Assembly (NCBI RefSeq): GCF_000090795.2
Contig: NW_003546456.1
Coordinates: 1 to 40,034 of the forward strand
From: Amphimedon queenslandica
Lineage: Eukaryota; Porifera; Demospongiae; Haplosclerida; Niphatidae
Direction: 5' to 3'
Length of the DNA stretch: 40,034 nt
Below the pieces are notes generated by a model. The model searched no databases, was not told the origin of the DNA, and worked only from the letters and a program-made list of their open reading frames with translations. Position numbers and translations under genes: made by a program. Every line of letters begins with the position of its first letter. The stretch's first letter is position 1. Shown in pieces: positions 11,304-21,400 of the stretch.

Positions 11304-11756
11304 ATGGTGTTGTTATCCTATAAAGAATCAGTAGTTTGGTTAGGAATTGGACCTTTTGAGGCTTTCCTCCATTCATCTGGTGGCCTGGTGTTCTTATTAC
11401 TACTAACTCTACGGGTTGAGTCAGTTATCCTCCTCTCCTGGTCCGCTATATTCATTCCTTTGTATGTCTCTCTGGCCCTTGACTCTTACTACAGTCTCTG
11501 TCAGGCTACAAGGATAATATCATATGTTGTACAGAACAAGAGGAATATATTGTTTACAGTTATACACCTTTTCCTGTTGCTCTGGCGTATTGGTCTCTTA
11601 CTCTACATTGAGGTCATCATTCCTCGTGTCCTGGAAGACTCAATACCATCAACTTCTCTCATTCCACCGTTTCTGTTTGCTATATCGTATCTAACACTTC
11701 GTCTGTTCCCTGTCCTGAGGCTAGTCAAGAGCAGTGACCCTGACTATGATGACTGA
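11304..11756 (+). CDS. TMEM203: TMEM203-like multi-pass membrane protein
   Basis: A 150-residue intronless gene with four hydrophobic segments (roughly 26-44, 45-65, 80-103 and 118-138). The first third closely parallels vertebrate TMEM203: VVWLGIGPFEAFLHSSGGLVF against VQWLGFATFEIFVHLLALLVF, and TLRVESVILLSW followed by FIPLYVSLALDSYYS. TMEM203 is an ER/lysosome membrane protein reported to affect ER calcium stores and STING signalling. The C-terminus KSSDPDYDD is acidic. The gene lies 95 bp after POP7 and 174 bp before the NHL gene, all on the same strand. The start is the first ATG of the frame. Confidence 0.82.
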   Translation: MVLLSYKESVVWLGIGPFEAFLHSSGGLVFLLLLTLRVESVILLSWSAIFIPLYVSLALDSYYSLCQATRIISYVVQNKRNILFTVIHLFLLLWRIGLLLYIEVIIPRVLEDSIPSTSLIPPFLFAISYLTLRLFPVLRLVKSSDPDYDD

Positions 11757-11929
11757 TAATTTATAATGTGTCCCTTTATATTTTTATTTTTAATATAAAC
11801 TTATTGATAGATCTTCATTCATTGCATTTTTCTGGGTGTGGTTTTCTTTGCAGTTGCTTGGGTGTGGCTGGTCTTGCAAACAAAAGCTAAGGGTGTGGCT
11901 GCCTCTTTTGGTGGAGCTGGTTCTGGAGT
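11757..11929 (+). promoter_or_regulatory. TMEM203-NHL gap with three GGGTGTGG boxes
   Basis: GGGTGTGG occurs at 11834-11841, 11860-11867 and 11891-11898, spaced 26 and 31 bp, all in the same orientation and all within 100 bp upstream of the NHL start codon. It is a CACCC-box of the type bound by KLF/Sp factors. An AT-rich tract near 11785 may serve TMEM203 transcript ending. Confidence 0.5.
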
Positions 11930-12952
11930 ATGTCCAAGCTTTCCTCAAGTACTGGAGACATTCTTGAGGCAATCACTGAAGAGGAGGAGCAGGAGGGATC
12001 AAGACAACTGAGCTCAATATTTTTTGATAGTAAAGTGTTTAGGAGTGCCTTGAGCAAGAGTGTCACTTCTGTTGCTGTAGCTGATAAATTCTCCAGTTCA
12101 GTCCAGACCATTAAAGGATTGGATGGGCCAATGTCGATAGCATTGATGAGTAATGGCCATATTGCAGTCACTGAATGGAGAGGAAATTCAGTATCAGTTC
12201 TTCGGAAGGAAGGATTCCGATTGCTGACATTTGGTAGGCGACAGTTGTCAAGAGAGAGTATCATATACAACATGCTGTCAGGAGTGCCTACTAAAAATAG
12301 AGAGAGACATGGCGACAGTTTTGGAGAGTTGCATGAGCCAACAGGAATAGCAGCAACAAGAACAAATCAACTGATAGTCTGTGATACCAACAATCACCGA
12401 TTGCAGCTATTCTCAAGGACTGGTACACCTTTAACAACAGTTACTGGCTCTGACGTAGAGTTCAAGCTACCATATGACATTTGCATTGATTCCAGTGACA
12501 GGGTGTATGTATCTGATTCAGGAAATCATCAGATCCACTGCTTAACTGATAACTTTATGTTATCTCATAAAATTGGACAAAAAGGGTGTGCCCCAGGCCA
12601 GTTTGAGTGTCCACTCGGGATCGCAATTGATAAAGAAGGTTTTCTGTTTGTTTGCGACCGGGATAACTCACGTGTACAGAAAATGACAACTTACGGGAAC
12701 ATGGTTGCTGAATTTAAACATGAGCATTACCATTACCCAGTGAAGGTAGCAGTGGATGCAAGCAGTATAGTGTATGTTGCGTACTGCTATATTCCTGAGG
12801 TGGTCATGTTTGATGGACAAACAACAGAATTTATTGGAAGCTTCAGTCGGCACGGGGACAAAGAGCTAGTGAGACCGAGAGGAATAATAGTTGATGACAC
12901 AGGACAAGTTTATGTTTGTGACACTTCAAGCAATGAAATTTTAATATTCTAA
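11930..12952 (+). CDS. NHL-repeat beta-propeller protein without RING or B-box
   Basis: A 340-residue intronless gene. After a polar N-terminal region of about 60 residues containing EEEEQE there are six NHL blades: GPMSIALMSNGHIAVTEWRG, EPTGIAATRTNQLIVCDTNN, LPYDICIDSSDRVYVSDSGN, CPLGIAIDKEGFLFVCDRDN, YPVKVAVDASSIVYVAYCYI and RPRGIIVDDTGQVYVCDTSS. Six blades make a complete NHL propeller, as in the TRIM-NHL proteins, but no RING, B-box, coiled coil or transmembrane segment is present. The fifth blade is degenerate. NHL propellers bind RNA or protein; the ligand here is unknown. The exon may be a stand-alone derivative of a TRIM-NHL gene. Start chosen at the first ATG of the frame. Confidence 0.85.
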   Translation: MSKLSSSTGDILEAITEEEEQEGSRQLSSIFFDSKVFRSALSKSVTSVAVADKFSSSVQTIKGLDGPMSIALMSNGHIAVTEWRGNSVSVLRKEGFRLLTFGRRQLSRESIIYNMLSGVPTKNRERHGDSFGELHEPTGIAATRTNQLIVCDTNNHRLQLFSRTGTPLTTVTGSDVEFKLPYDICIDSSDRVYVSDSGNHQIHCLTDNFMLSHKIGQKGCAPGQFECPLGIAIDKEGFLFVCDRDNSRVQKMTTYGNMVAEFKHEHYHYPVKVAVDASSIVYVAYCYIPEVVMFDGQTTEFIGSFSRHGDKELVRPRGIIVDDTGQVYVCDTSSNEILIF

Positions 12953-13226
12953 TGTCATTTATTAGTTGTTTACTGTAGTTGAACACTGTAGGTATTTTAA
13001 TTATATTCATTAGTACTACTGACATCACTGACACTCGCCTGCACTCTACACATCACCACATAACAGACAACACTTCCCTTTGACCCATAACCTGGTCCTT
13101 TAAAGTCCATGCAGGATAAAGGAGGAAACCACCCACAAACACCACACACTCACTACACAAGATAAGAGTAGTCCTGATAATAAAGTATTTTTAAAATTAA
13201 AAACATGCAAAAACAAACTTCATTAG

Positions 13227-14827
13227 TTAATGTGTACCAATACAATAAGATACAATTGTTGCATGGTCTAGTTTACTTTTGTGGCTTTGCAATTCGCTAG
13301 CAAACTCAGGATCAGCTCTTCTTCTTCGAGACACATTAATGTCTTTCTCAAGACAATCGCTTTTAAAGATTCTCTTCTTTTCAGTCGCTTCGTAAACAAA
13401 GTTGATGATTGCAGAAGAAACGGTTTGAGCTGTCATGTTGCCACAAAGATTGGCCTGATGCTGATGAAGGAATTTCATCATTTCCGGAAGGGATTCACAA
13501 CATTTCTTAAGCTCTATCAACTGAGTGTCCTCTTCAGCATAAACTGATGAAGGAGGATGAGCTGATGATATGCTTCTGTGAAGATCAACGTCACAAGGAG
13601 GCCATGGCCTCTCTGTGGTATGAGGGTTGCTGGGAGATGGACAGCAGGTTTGTCTATTCAGTACTGGACTCGAGGAACCTTCATTTGGACCAGGGACAGG
13701 GCTGGCGTTTGGTGGTGTGAATGAAACTCCTGAATCACAATCAAGAGCTCTTTCATCATGAACTGCTTGCACCACACCAGGAGCAAAGTTATCATATACC
13801 CCATCAGTCATTAGCAGTACAATATCACCAGGATAGACTGGAGAATAGGACATACTGAAATTATCCAAATCTGGTAAAGTACCAATAGCGGGACCTAGAG
13901 CACCTCCTGAGAGCTGGACAACTCTATTACCATCCTTTGAATGACAATCAACTGTAGCTTCATGCAACTGGTAGGTGTGTGGACAATATACAAATACTGG
14001 ACTATCTCCTACACTAGCAACAAAGAGCCCCCATTGATTTGATGGAGCGCTCAGCTCACAAGCAACAGCAATGCTGAGTGTAGTGAGAGTTCCTCCATGA
14101 GAGAGGATGGATTTATGAGCAATGTCCATTGATTCATGCAGTAGCTTGTTGAGTGTGGCAGATGTTGGTTTCTTAACAGAGAGTTTATGGAGGTTATCAG
14201 TAATGTGTGCTATTGCTCCATTGACTGCACAGCGAGCAGCTAAACGAGCCTTCTTTCCCCAGCCTGATCCATCAGCAATTGCCATTATTGCATTATTCTC
14301 CCTGACCACAACTCCAAATACGTCAGCCACTGGCCCCCCAACCTGCCTATTGCAACGTTTATCAGTTTCATACAAAGAGACTGAGAGACCATAAGCATAG
14401 TCTGAGGGATTGTTCCAATCATTGACACCAGCAACACACTGATCACTGGTTGAGATCTCAGTGTCAGTATCAAGTACTCTTAGTCCAGTGTTGGGTCCTG
14501 TGTAGGCAGCCAGTGGAGGCTCCTTCTTGAAAGAGGCTAGTTGTATTGCTTCAGGTACATCTCTTGTACTTTTGCCAGATATAAACTGCTTCTCTACCTG
14601 TGGCCTAATAACAACATTAATAGCAATCCACTTTAAAGTAGCTATATACCTTCTCTTAAACATAATTGCTTCTTTCTCCAGTAACTTTCTAACTTCAGTC
14701 AGTTGAACTAGTTGGATCTGTAGTAAATAGTCGGTAACAGTCTCTTTTTAAAGTATGGATTCAACCACACCCAAACTTACACATCAGTGACATCACACTC
14801 CACTTTGAGCAAATGAACGGTTGTCAT
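13227..14827 (-). CDS. PP2C/PPM-family serine/threonine phosphatase-like protein
   Basis: The main exon encodes a PP2C fold: IMAIADGSGWGKKARLAARC (metal-binding Asp of motif 2), GGTLTTLSIAVACEL, GLFVASVGDSPVFVY, DIVLLMTDGVYDNFAPG and the final LDHATIVSYCIG. The Asp residues expected to bind two Mn/Mg ions are present, so activity is plausible. A proline/serine-rich insert of roughly 70 residues (GVSFTPPNASPVPG to ERPWPPCDVD) interrupts the C-terminal half. The frame stays open upstream of the Met at 14663, and the text around 14600-14650 looks like a 48 bp intron. I therefore extend the gene through EVRKLLEKEAIMFKRR (14725-14650) to a possible first exon beginning MTTVHLLKVECDVTD at 14827. 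That first exon join needs a GTGTAA donor and is uncertain. Orthology to a named phosphatase was not recognised. Confidence 0.75.
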
Positions 14828-14941
14828 GTGTGCCTTACATCACATAATTAAATTCATAATTCACACACAAACTCACTATAAAATTCAAAGTATTTTCACT
14901 CAAAATGGCAAGCTCATTATTAATTATAATTTTTATAAAAA

Positions 14942-16202
14942 TCAAATTAGTTCAAGATAAGCAGCAGGGACCTTCCCAATGGTGTCACCAACTTGAGCTA
15001 AATAATAATCACCATCATCTTTCAATGGATACACTGTGATAACCTAAAAAACAGCAATGAGGACAGAATAACTCAATTTTATTACATTCCCTTGGGTACT
15101 TTTCAGAATTTTGGCAATTTCTTAAATGGCCGTGACTTCAAAATCTGAAGTCGGAATCAGCTCAAACTTTCTACACAGCAAAAGGACATCAATATGTATC
15201 GGAAAATGTAATAAAAATTTGGGGTGATTTTTCAGCCATTTTTTGAAAAAAACCATGGACTATAGCCTTGGGTATTTTTCAGATTTTTGACGCTTTCTTA
15301 AAATGGCTGTAACTTGAAAAATTGAAGTCGGAATCGACTCAAACTTGCTACACAGCATAAGGGCATCAATATGTATCAGAAAATGTCACAAAAATTTGGG
15401 GTGATTTTTTGGCCATTTTTTGGAAAAAACCATGGACTATAGCCTTGGGTATTTTTCAGATTTTTGATGTTTCCTTAAAATGGCCGTAACTTGAAAAATT
15501 GAAGTTGGAATTGCCTCAAACCAAAAAATGGCTCCAAAGTCAAAATTAATTTTTTTACAAATATTTTGAGTTGCCCTCAAATCAGGTCAATTAAAGACTA
15601 TGCACTATAGTCCAGGGGTTAAAATTACCAAATTTTAAGTGAGTTGTACCTGATCAATAAGTAATGACAAGTGATTGTCAGTTTCCTCTGATTCATAATC
15701 ATAAAGGACTCTAGCCTTCTTTGCCTCACTTTTATCAACATCATAATGAGAGAGAATATCCTCATTATCACTACTGGTAACGACAGGAGGGGACCTAAAA
15801 TCAATAAATAATGAATTAATCTATTAATCTTAATTACATTTCAGTCCCAATGTCATCCAGGTAGGTCATACAGTCGGTATAATACGACTTCAAAGTTGAT
15901 ATGTACCCCTTGATGTGGCCCATGTTGTTGACATGAGTCTGCACTATCCGTTCCATACTCCCACGAACTTTCTCCATTTTACTATCATAATCGGCTTGAA
16001 TGGACCTCAGGTTGGATTCAGCCTGTTTTTAAATAATAGAATTAATAATTAATATTGTGCATCTTTTCTTGGTCACTTGTGATACTTTGTCTCCTTGAGC
16101 TTTCTTAGCCTGCGCCTTAGCAGCATCAAGATCCAATCGTAACACAACCAGGTTTCTCTTTTCTCTCTAAATGACAATAAATAAATAATAATAATAATAA
16201 TG

Positions 16203-16284
<82 letters not shown>

Positions 16285-16977
16285 TGATTTATTTACTAAA
16301 AGTGTCTTTAAATCCACTTCAAGGAAAGCCTTCAGTGGTGTCAGTACATCAGTCTTTATTGTGTTCTGATAGCGTCTTTCGGCTAATCCAATCTTACTCT
16401 CCACCTCCCCACACCTCACCAGGTACCCTCCTATTAATAATGTAAGCCACACCCACCACTCCAACACTCATACCATATTGTGTTTCTGGTCCAAACTCAT
16501 TTCCGGCTCTAGAAAGCTCCACCCCCAACAGCTCATGTCCTGTTGATCGGTGAGGTTGAACTCGGTCCAGTTTACTGTACACTGCCTCCTCCAGTCGTAT
16601 ATCTATAGGGGGTGTGGTCATTAATTAGGGGTGTGGTTATTGTTAATTAGGTGGGTGTGTCATTATTATTACTTGGGTTAGGTTGAATCATTGATTCTAG
16701 TGTGTCAATGATTCGTTCTGTGTTTAATTTGATCTGATCAATTTTCACACTTAAGCTCTCGAACTGATCATCATAACTAGTGACACTCTCGGCTCTTCCT
16801 AACTTCTCAACAGTGAACTAACAAAGGAGCAATTAATGAAGATACTGATACTAATGATCCAGTTACTTGTTTGGCTCTTGTTATTGAAGTTGATGCAAAC
16901 TTCACAAAAGCGCTAAACTTCTCATTCAGTACCTCACCAGGTGGCTGCCTTTCTTCTCCTCCAGAAGAATCCGCCAT
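14942..16977 (-). CDS. SH3GLB: Endophilin-B (N-BAR and SH3)
   Basis: Endophilin-B proteins (Bif-1 family) bend membranes through an N-BAR domain and act in autophagy, mitochondrial dynamics and endosomes. The start is ATG 16977 (MADSSGGEERQPPGEVLNEK). The BAR region follows: FTVEKLGRAESVTS, then IDIRLEEAVYSKLDRV, LLGVELSRAGNEFGPETQYG, GYLVRCGEVESKIGLAERRY and LVVLRLDLDAAKAQAKKAQG. These match endophilin-B landmarks such as RIEEFVYEKLDRKAP, ELLGQYMIDAGTEFGPGTAYG and KRLDLDAAKTRLKKAK. The SH3 domain is KKARVLYDYESEETDNHLSL plus VITVYPLKDDGDYYL and GKVPAAYLELI, ending at TGA 14942. The extreme N-terminus differs from the vertebrate MNIMDFNVKKLAADAG helix. The intron splitting the SH3 domain carries a family A repeat array, and another intron has a long (TAA)n tract. 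Confidence 0.92.
15083..15625 (-). repeat. Family A intronic tandem repeat array (about 177 bp monomer)
   Basis: Two full monomers and a partial third lie head-to-tail in the endophilin-B intron. CCATGGACTATAG occurs at 15253 and 15430, a spacing of 177 bp, and the text between is repeated with few changes. Read on the minus strand, the gene sense direction, each unit holds a TGATGTCCTTATGCTGTGTAG-like core. After 15535 the array degenerates, ending with GCACTATAGTCC near 15607-15618. The same family occurs in the NHE gene. Confidence 0.85.
16187..16285 (+). repeat. (TAA)n microsatellite in endophilin-B intron
   Basis: About one hundred bases of nearly pure TAA/ATG-interrupted trinucleotide repeat. 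It produces artificial poly-Ile and poly-Leu open frames on both strands that are not genes. Confidence 0.9.
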
Positions 16978-17082
16978 TTTGTTCCAATTATTAACAGTTA
17001 TTAATAGTTATTAATAGTTATTAACAAAACATGAGGTCACAATAATAGCAATTAAAAATCAATTTTTTGTATTTTGATTGTT

Positions 17083-18282
17083 TTAAGTTTGAGCTTGTGC
17101 TTGTTCTTCAAGAGACCAATCAAATTTAAACTATAAATTAAATTAATAAAATAATTATTAATTAATTAATAATGATGACAAATACTTTTGTTTCAATGTC
17201 ATCCAAAGACAGATACTTCAAATTAGCTGACAGAAACTAAATAAATAAATAATTAAAATACATCATTATACATTTTCACAATACCTCACTAGCACGTGAG
17301 CTGTTGTCTTCGTTAACTTTGAAAGAAAGTCCATCCACAGCTGCTTACAGTAACATTCAGTATACATGTAATTACAGTTCATTGACTAGTAATGGTTGTG
17401 CTTACCTGAACGAGCTTTTCTAGAAACTTGTCTCTCATAGGTCCTAAATTAATGAGAATAGAAGATACATTGCATCAATCAATCAGTTACTGACGGATAG
17501 TTAGCTCCTTTGTTATCCTGTGGCTGTACTATACCAGCTCCTGACCTGGGTCTGTTAGTAACTGGAGGAGGAGGACCTTCTCTTCTAGCTAGCTTTGTTA
17601 CTTGGAAACAAACACTGAACCCATTGATCTCACTAAACATAATAATAATAATAATGTGTTACTATTAATATCACTGTTACTATTAATATCACTGTTACTA
17701 TTAATAGATGACGTACGGTAGTCTCTTGTATCCAGGAGGTACTTGGTCCTTCCTTGATCCTGATAGTACTAATATGTCAGTGACACCTTCAGCTGCTTCT
17801 TCTTGTGGTGTCAGTTTAATGGCAATCAGTTTAGAACCAAATGACTTACTAACTGTATATATACAGTTTATTGTATTTCTACCATTCATTCATTAAGTTA
17901 CCATCATCGTGTGTTTCAGGTAATCCCCTGTATCCAACTGGTGGCTGGTTATTTGACAACACCTTAATATCACTCACAACAACCCTACCCTGTAAACAAC
18001 AACAATAAACAAACAAAAATAGGAACAACTCACCCATCTTTGGTTGGGTATTTCCCGGCAGTAGGCAATGTATCTCTTGGTGAAGCTCAGTCTCCCTCCT
18101 TCAGCCAATGGCGGCTCAATCTGTCAACGGATAGAACAAGAGTATGGCTACAGGGTAGTCCTTACTGCTATGTACTTATCAGGAGCTTTCTCTTTCTTTG
18201 AGAGTAGGACAATGTCTGATATCACTAGATCCATTTTCCCCTCAACAAGGTTAAAATCATCGGAGTCGGACACCTCCTCCAT
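17083..18282 (-). CDS. MVB12: MVB12, ESCRT-I subunit (MABP and UMA domains)
   Basis: MVB12 is the fourth subunit of ESCRT-I, which sorts ubiquitinated cargo into multivesicular bodies. The start is ATG 18282 (MEEVSDSDDFNLVEGKMDLV). The MABP beta-prism follows in three similar segments: ISDIVLLSKKEKAPDKYIA, then VVVSDIKVLSNNQPPVGYRG, then GVTDILVLSGSRKDQVPPGY, each ending in the P..Y turn typical of the domain. Between them lies RLSFTKRYIAYCREIPNQRW. A proline-rich linker (EGPPPPVTNRPRSGAG) leads to the UMA motif SAVDGLSFKVNE and LKYLSLDDIETKFKFDWSLEEQ. This parallels vertebrate ISAMDGVPF and TIKSLAEIEKEYEYSF. It ends AQAQT at 17083. The first intron is only about 47 bp. The donor after NYP is GTCAGT, fixed by frame. 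It is head-to-head with the NHE gene. Confidence 0.88.
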
Positions 18283-18436
18283 TCTGTTTATAGTGGGTGT
18301 AGTGTTTTACTGGGCATTACGGATAGTATACTAAAACCACGTGTCCTTGCACCAGTCTACATCACGTGATCTGTAGGTGTGGCTGCCTGCAGCAGTTAAC
18401 TTAATTTTGGCAGGGTCGATTGATTGCTGTAGTACA
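18283..18436. promoter_or_regulatory. Shared promoter of MVB12 and NHE with CACGTG boxes
   Basis: 154 bp separate the divergent start codons. CACGTG occurs at 18338-18343 (context CCACGTGT) and within TCACGTGA at 18362-18369, with centres about 25 bp apart. A GTGGGTGTAG box near 18293 and a GTAGGTGTGGCTG box near 18374-18386 are also present. The double E-box layout resembles the Rab14/EHBP1 promoter. Confidence 0.6.
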
Positions 18437-21400
18437 ATGAAGTTACTTTTATTGATTGCTATATTGTTCTCTGTTGGTTGTAGAGGAGCAGAAGCTGCTG
18501 AAGGAGCAGTAGAGGAAGCAGTCCCGGCCCATTGTCACTCTGAAACTGTTAACAGCAATGTAAGACTGGCCACTCTCAAGATTGAGGAGGTTAAACTCCC
18601 TTTAATCTTCTCCAGTTTCATAATCATTGTCATACTAGCTAAGATAGGTAAGAGGTGTCACTAAAATATTATATTCATTGTGGATTATAGGATGGCATTA
18701 TCCATGGATGCATGTGATATCGTCCAATATACCAGAGTCATGGTAAGGAGGTGTGGCCTGGTTATTATTATTATTATTATACGTAGTATGTTGATTGTAC
18801 TTGGAACTCACATTGGTGGTATACTAGTGTAAGTTAATTAATGGATTGATTAGTTAATTCAATTATTATATTCTTAGTGCTTCCTTCAGATTGGATGAGT
18901 GCACTCCAAATGATAATCTTCCTTTCAGATTCACTCCCCAGCTGTTCTTTGTGTTTCTATTGCCGCCGTAAGAACAGCTCGTACTGTATCTGACTGCTCT
19001 TTATTTAGGATAATATTTGCATCAGGATATTTCCTTGACAACAGAGCATTCTTTGAAAATATAATCTCAATTCTCATGTATGCGGTTATTGTAAGTGTAA
19101 TGGTATCATCATCATCATTTGTAACTTACCATTATCATTAGGGAACAGTTTGGAATGCATTTGCTCTTGGTAATTATTATAATAGATTATTATTAATAAT
19201 ATTGTTACTGTTAATAGGGTTTACCTTATATGGTTTGTCTGTGGCTGGTCTGATGGACTCTCATCTGTCCATTCCTTCTGCTCTTTTGTTTGGTACGATA
19301 TGTGCTGCTGTAGACCCAGTCGCTGTGAGTATTAATTAGTGGGTGTGGTCTCATACTAACCATGCCCATTTAGGTACTAGCTGTCTTTGATGAGATACAC
19401 GTTAACAAGTTATTGCATATACTAGTTTTTGGAGAGTCACTTTTAAACGGTATTATTATTTTTTTAATTTTTATTATTTTTTTATTTCTGTAGATGCTGT
19501 TACTATTGTGTTATTCCAAGTTCTTGGAGCTTTTGCTAATATTGAATTTGATCATGAGACTACTCATAATATTGGAGTTGATGTAATGCTGAGTCCATTC
19601 TCTTCTTGTTCTTTATTCTTGTCTCTAGGTTGCTGTTGGGTTTGCTCAGTTTTTTGTTGTTGTTATTGCCAGTATAATAATCGGATTCATTTTTGGAATA
19701 ATAACATGCTTATTGACAAGATTGACCCATCACGTTCATGGTAATTATAACACAGGAAATATTAATTCTGCATACATATTGATGTCCTTATGCTGTGTAG
19801 AAAGTTTGAGCCGATTCTGACTTCAATTTTTTAAGTTACAGTCATTTTAAAAAATGAGCCAAAATCTGAAAAATACCCAAGGCTATAGTCCATGGTTTTT
19901 TTCAAAAAATGGCCAAAAAATCACCCCAAATTTTTACTACATTTTCTGATACATAATGATGTCCTTATGCTGTTTAGCAATTTTGAGCTGATTCCGACTT
20001 TAATTTTTGGAGTTACGGCAGTTTAAGAAAATGCCAAAAATCTGAAAAATACCCAAGGCTATAGTCCATGGTTTTTTCCAAAAAATGGCTCCAAAATCAC
20101 CCCAAATTTTTTTACATTTTCTGATACATATTGATGTCCTTATGCTGTTTAGCAAGTTTGAGCTGATTCCGACTTCAATTTTTCGAGTTACGGCCATTTT
20201 AAGAAAATGCCAAAATTCTGAAAAATACCCAAGGCTATAGTCCATGGTTTTTTCCAAAAAATGGCTCCGAAATCACCCCAAATTTTTATTACATTTTCTA
20301 ATACATATACATGCCCTTATGCTGTCTTTTCCTGTTAGTTCTTGAGCCAGTGTTCCTGTTCGTTTTGGGTTATTTGTCATATTTATGCGCTGACCTTTTT
20401 GCCTTCTCTGGTATAATAAGGTATTAATTATTAATTAATTAATTAATTAATTAATTAATAATAGTTTGATTGTATTTGCAATAATGGTCAAGCACTACGT
20501 CCCTCCAAACTTGTCATTCAAGTCAAACATCACTTTTAAGTATTTCCTGAAAATGATAAAGTAAACATTAACGAATGTATTAATTAATTTAATTAATTGA
20601 CTAATTTAGTGTGTTGGCGGAGATGGTCATATTCCTTTATCTTGGTATCGCTCTTTATGATGATCATTTCCACAGTTGGGACACTGGTCTTGTCCTCTGG
20701 ACCATTGTACTGACATTAATATTCAGACCTATTGGTAGGCCACACCTACTCAATATAACCACACCCGCTTATTAAAACCACACCCACTTTAGGTACGTTT
20801 GTCTTAACTCTGCTCCTTAATAGGCTCCGCTTTCATAAAATCACACTCAAGGACACCTTTATAATGGTTAGCTAATGAAGCAATCTGATTGGTCAGTTAT
20901 GTGTTATAAAGTCCTTCAGTGGCCTAAGAGGAGCTGTTGCCTTTTCTCTGGCGTTGACACGATTGTTTGAAGAGGGTCAGTCTTCCCTTCCTGAGGGGGA
21001 GAGGACTCTGAGGAAGCGAATGGTCACTGCAGTCACTGCCCTCCTCCTCTTTACTGTCTTTGTACAGGTAATTAATATTCATAGTTATTGACCACACCCA
21101 CTAACCATATCTACCTCCTAGGGCACCACCATAAAGCCACTAGTGAGAATGATTAAAGTTAAGATTGAGAATGTCCATCAAGTGTCACTGAACGAAGTCA
21201 TTCATAATGATGTAATTAATATTCATAGTTAATTAATCGATATTAATTAATTACCATAGACAATGGAGCACATTAATTCTGGTATGCAGGATATTGCTGG
21301 TACCTTTGGATTCAACAGATTAGTGGTACCTACACATACCATATATACCCTATTGATCTCTATTTAAAGGAAATCCTACAGTTTCTTGATGTTAAATATT

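Noticed and set aside
16126-16467. Poly-Leu/poly-Ile open frames on both strands
   Set aside because: Produced by the (TAA)n microsatellite in an endophilin-B intron.
20000-20257. 85-codon minus-strand open frame within the NHE gene
   Set aside because: It is translated from the family A tandem repeat, with the same peptide text recurring at the monomer period, and has no independent support.
19770-20325. CRISPR-like regular spacing of repeats
   Set aside because: The repeated unit is the whole 176 bp monomer, with no short repeat and unique spacer structure, and it lies in an animal intron.
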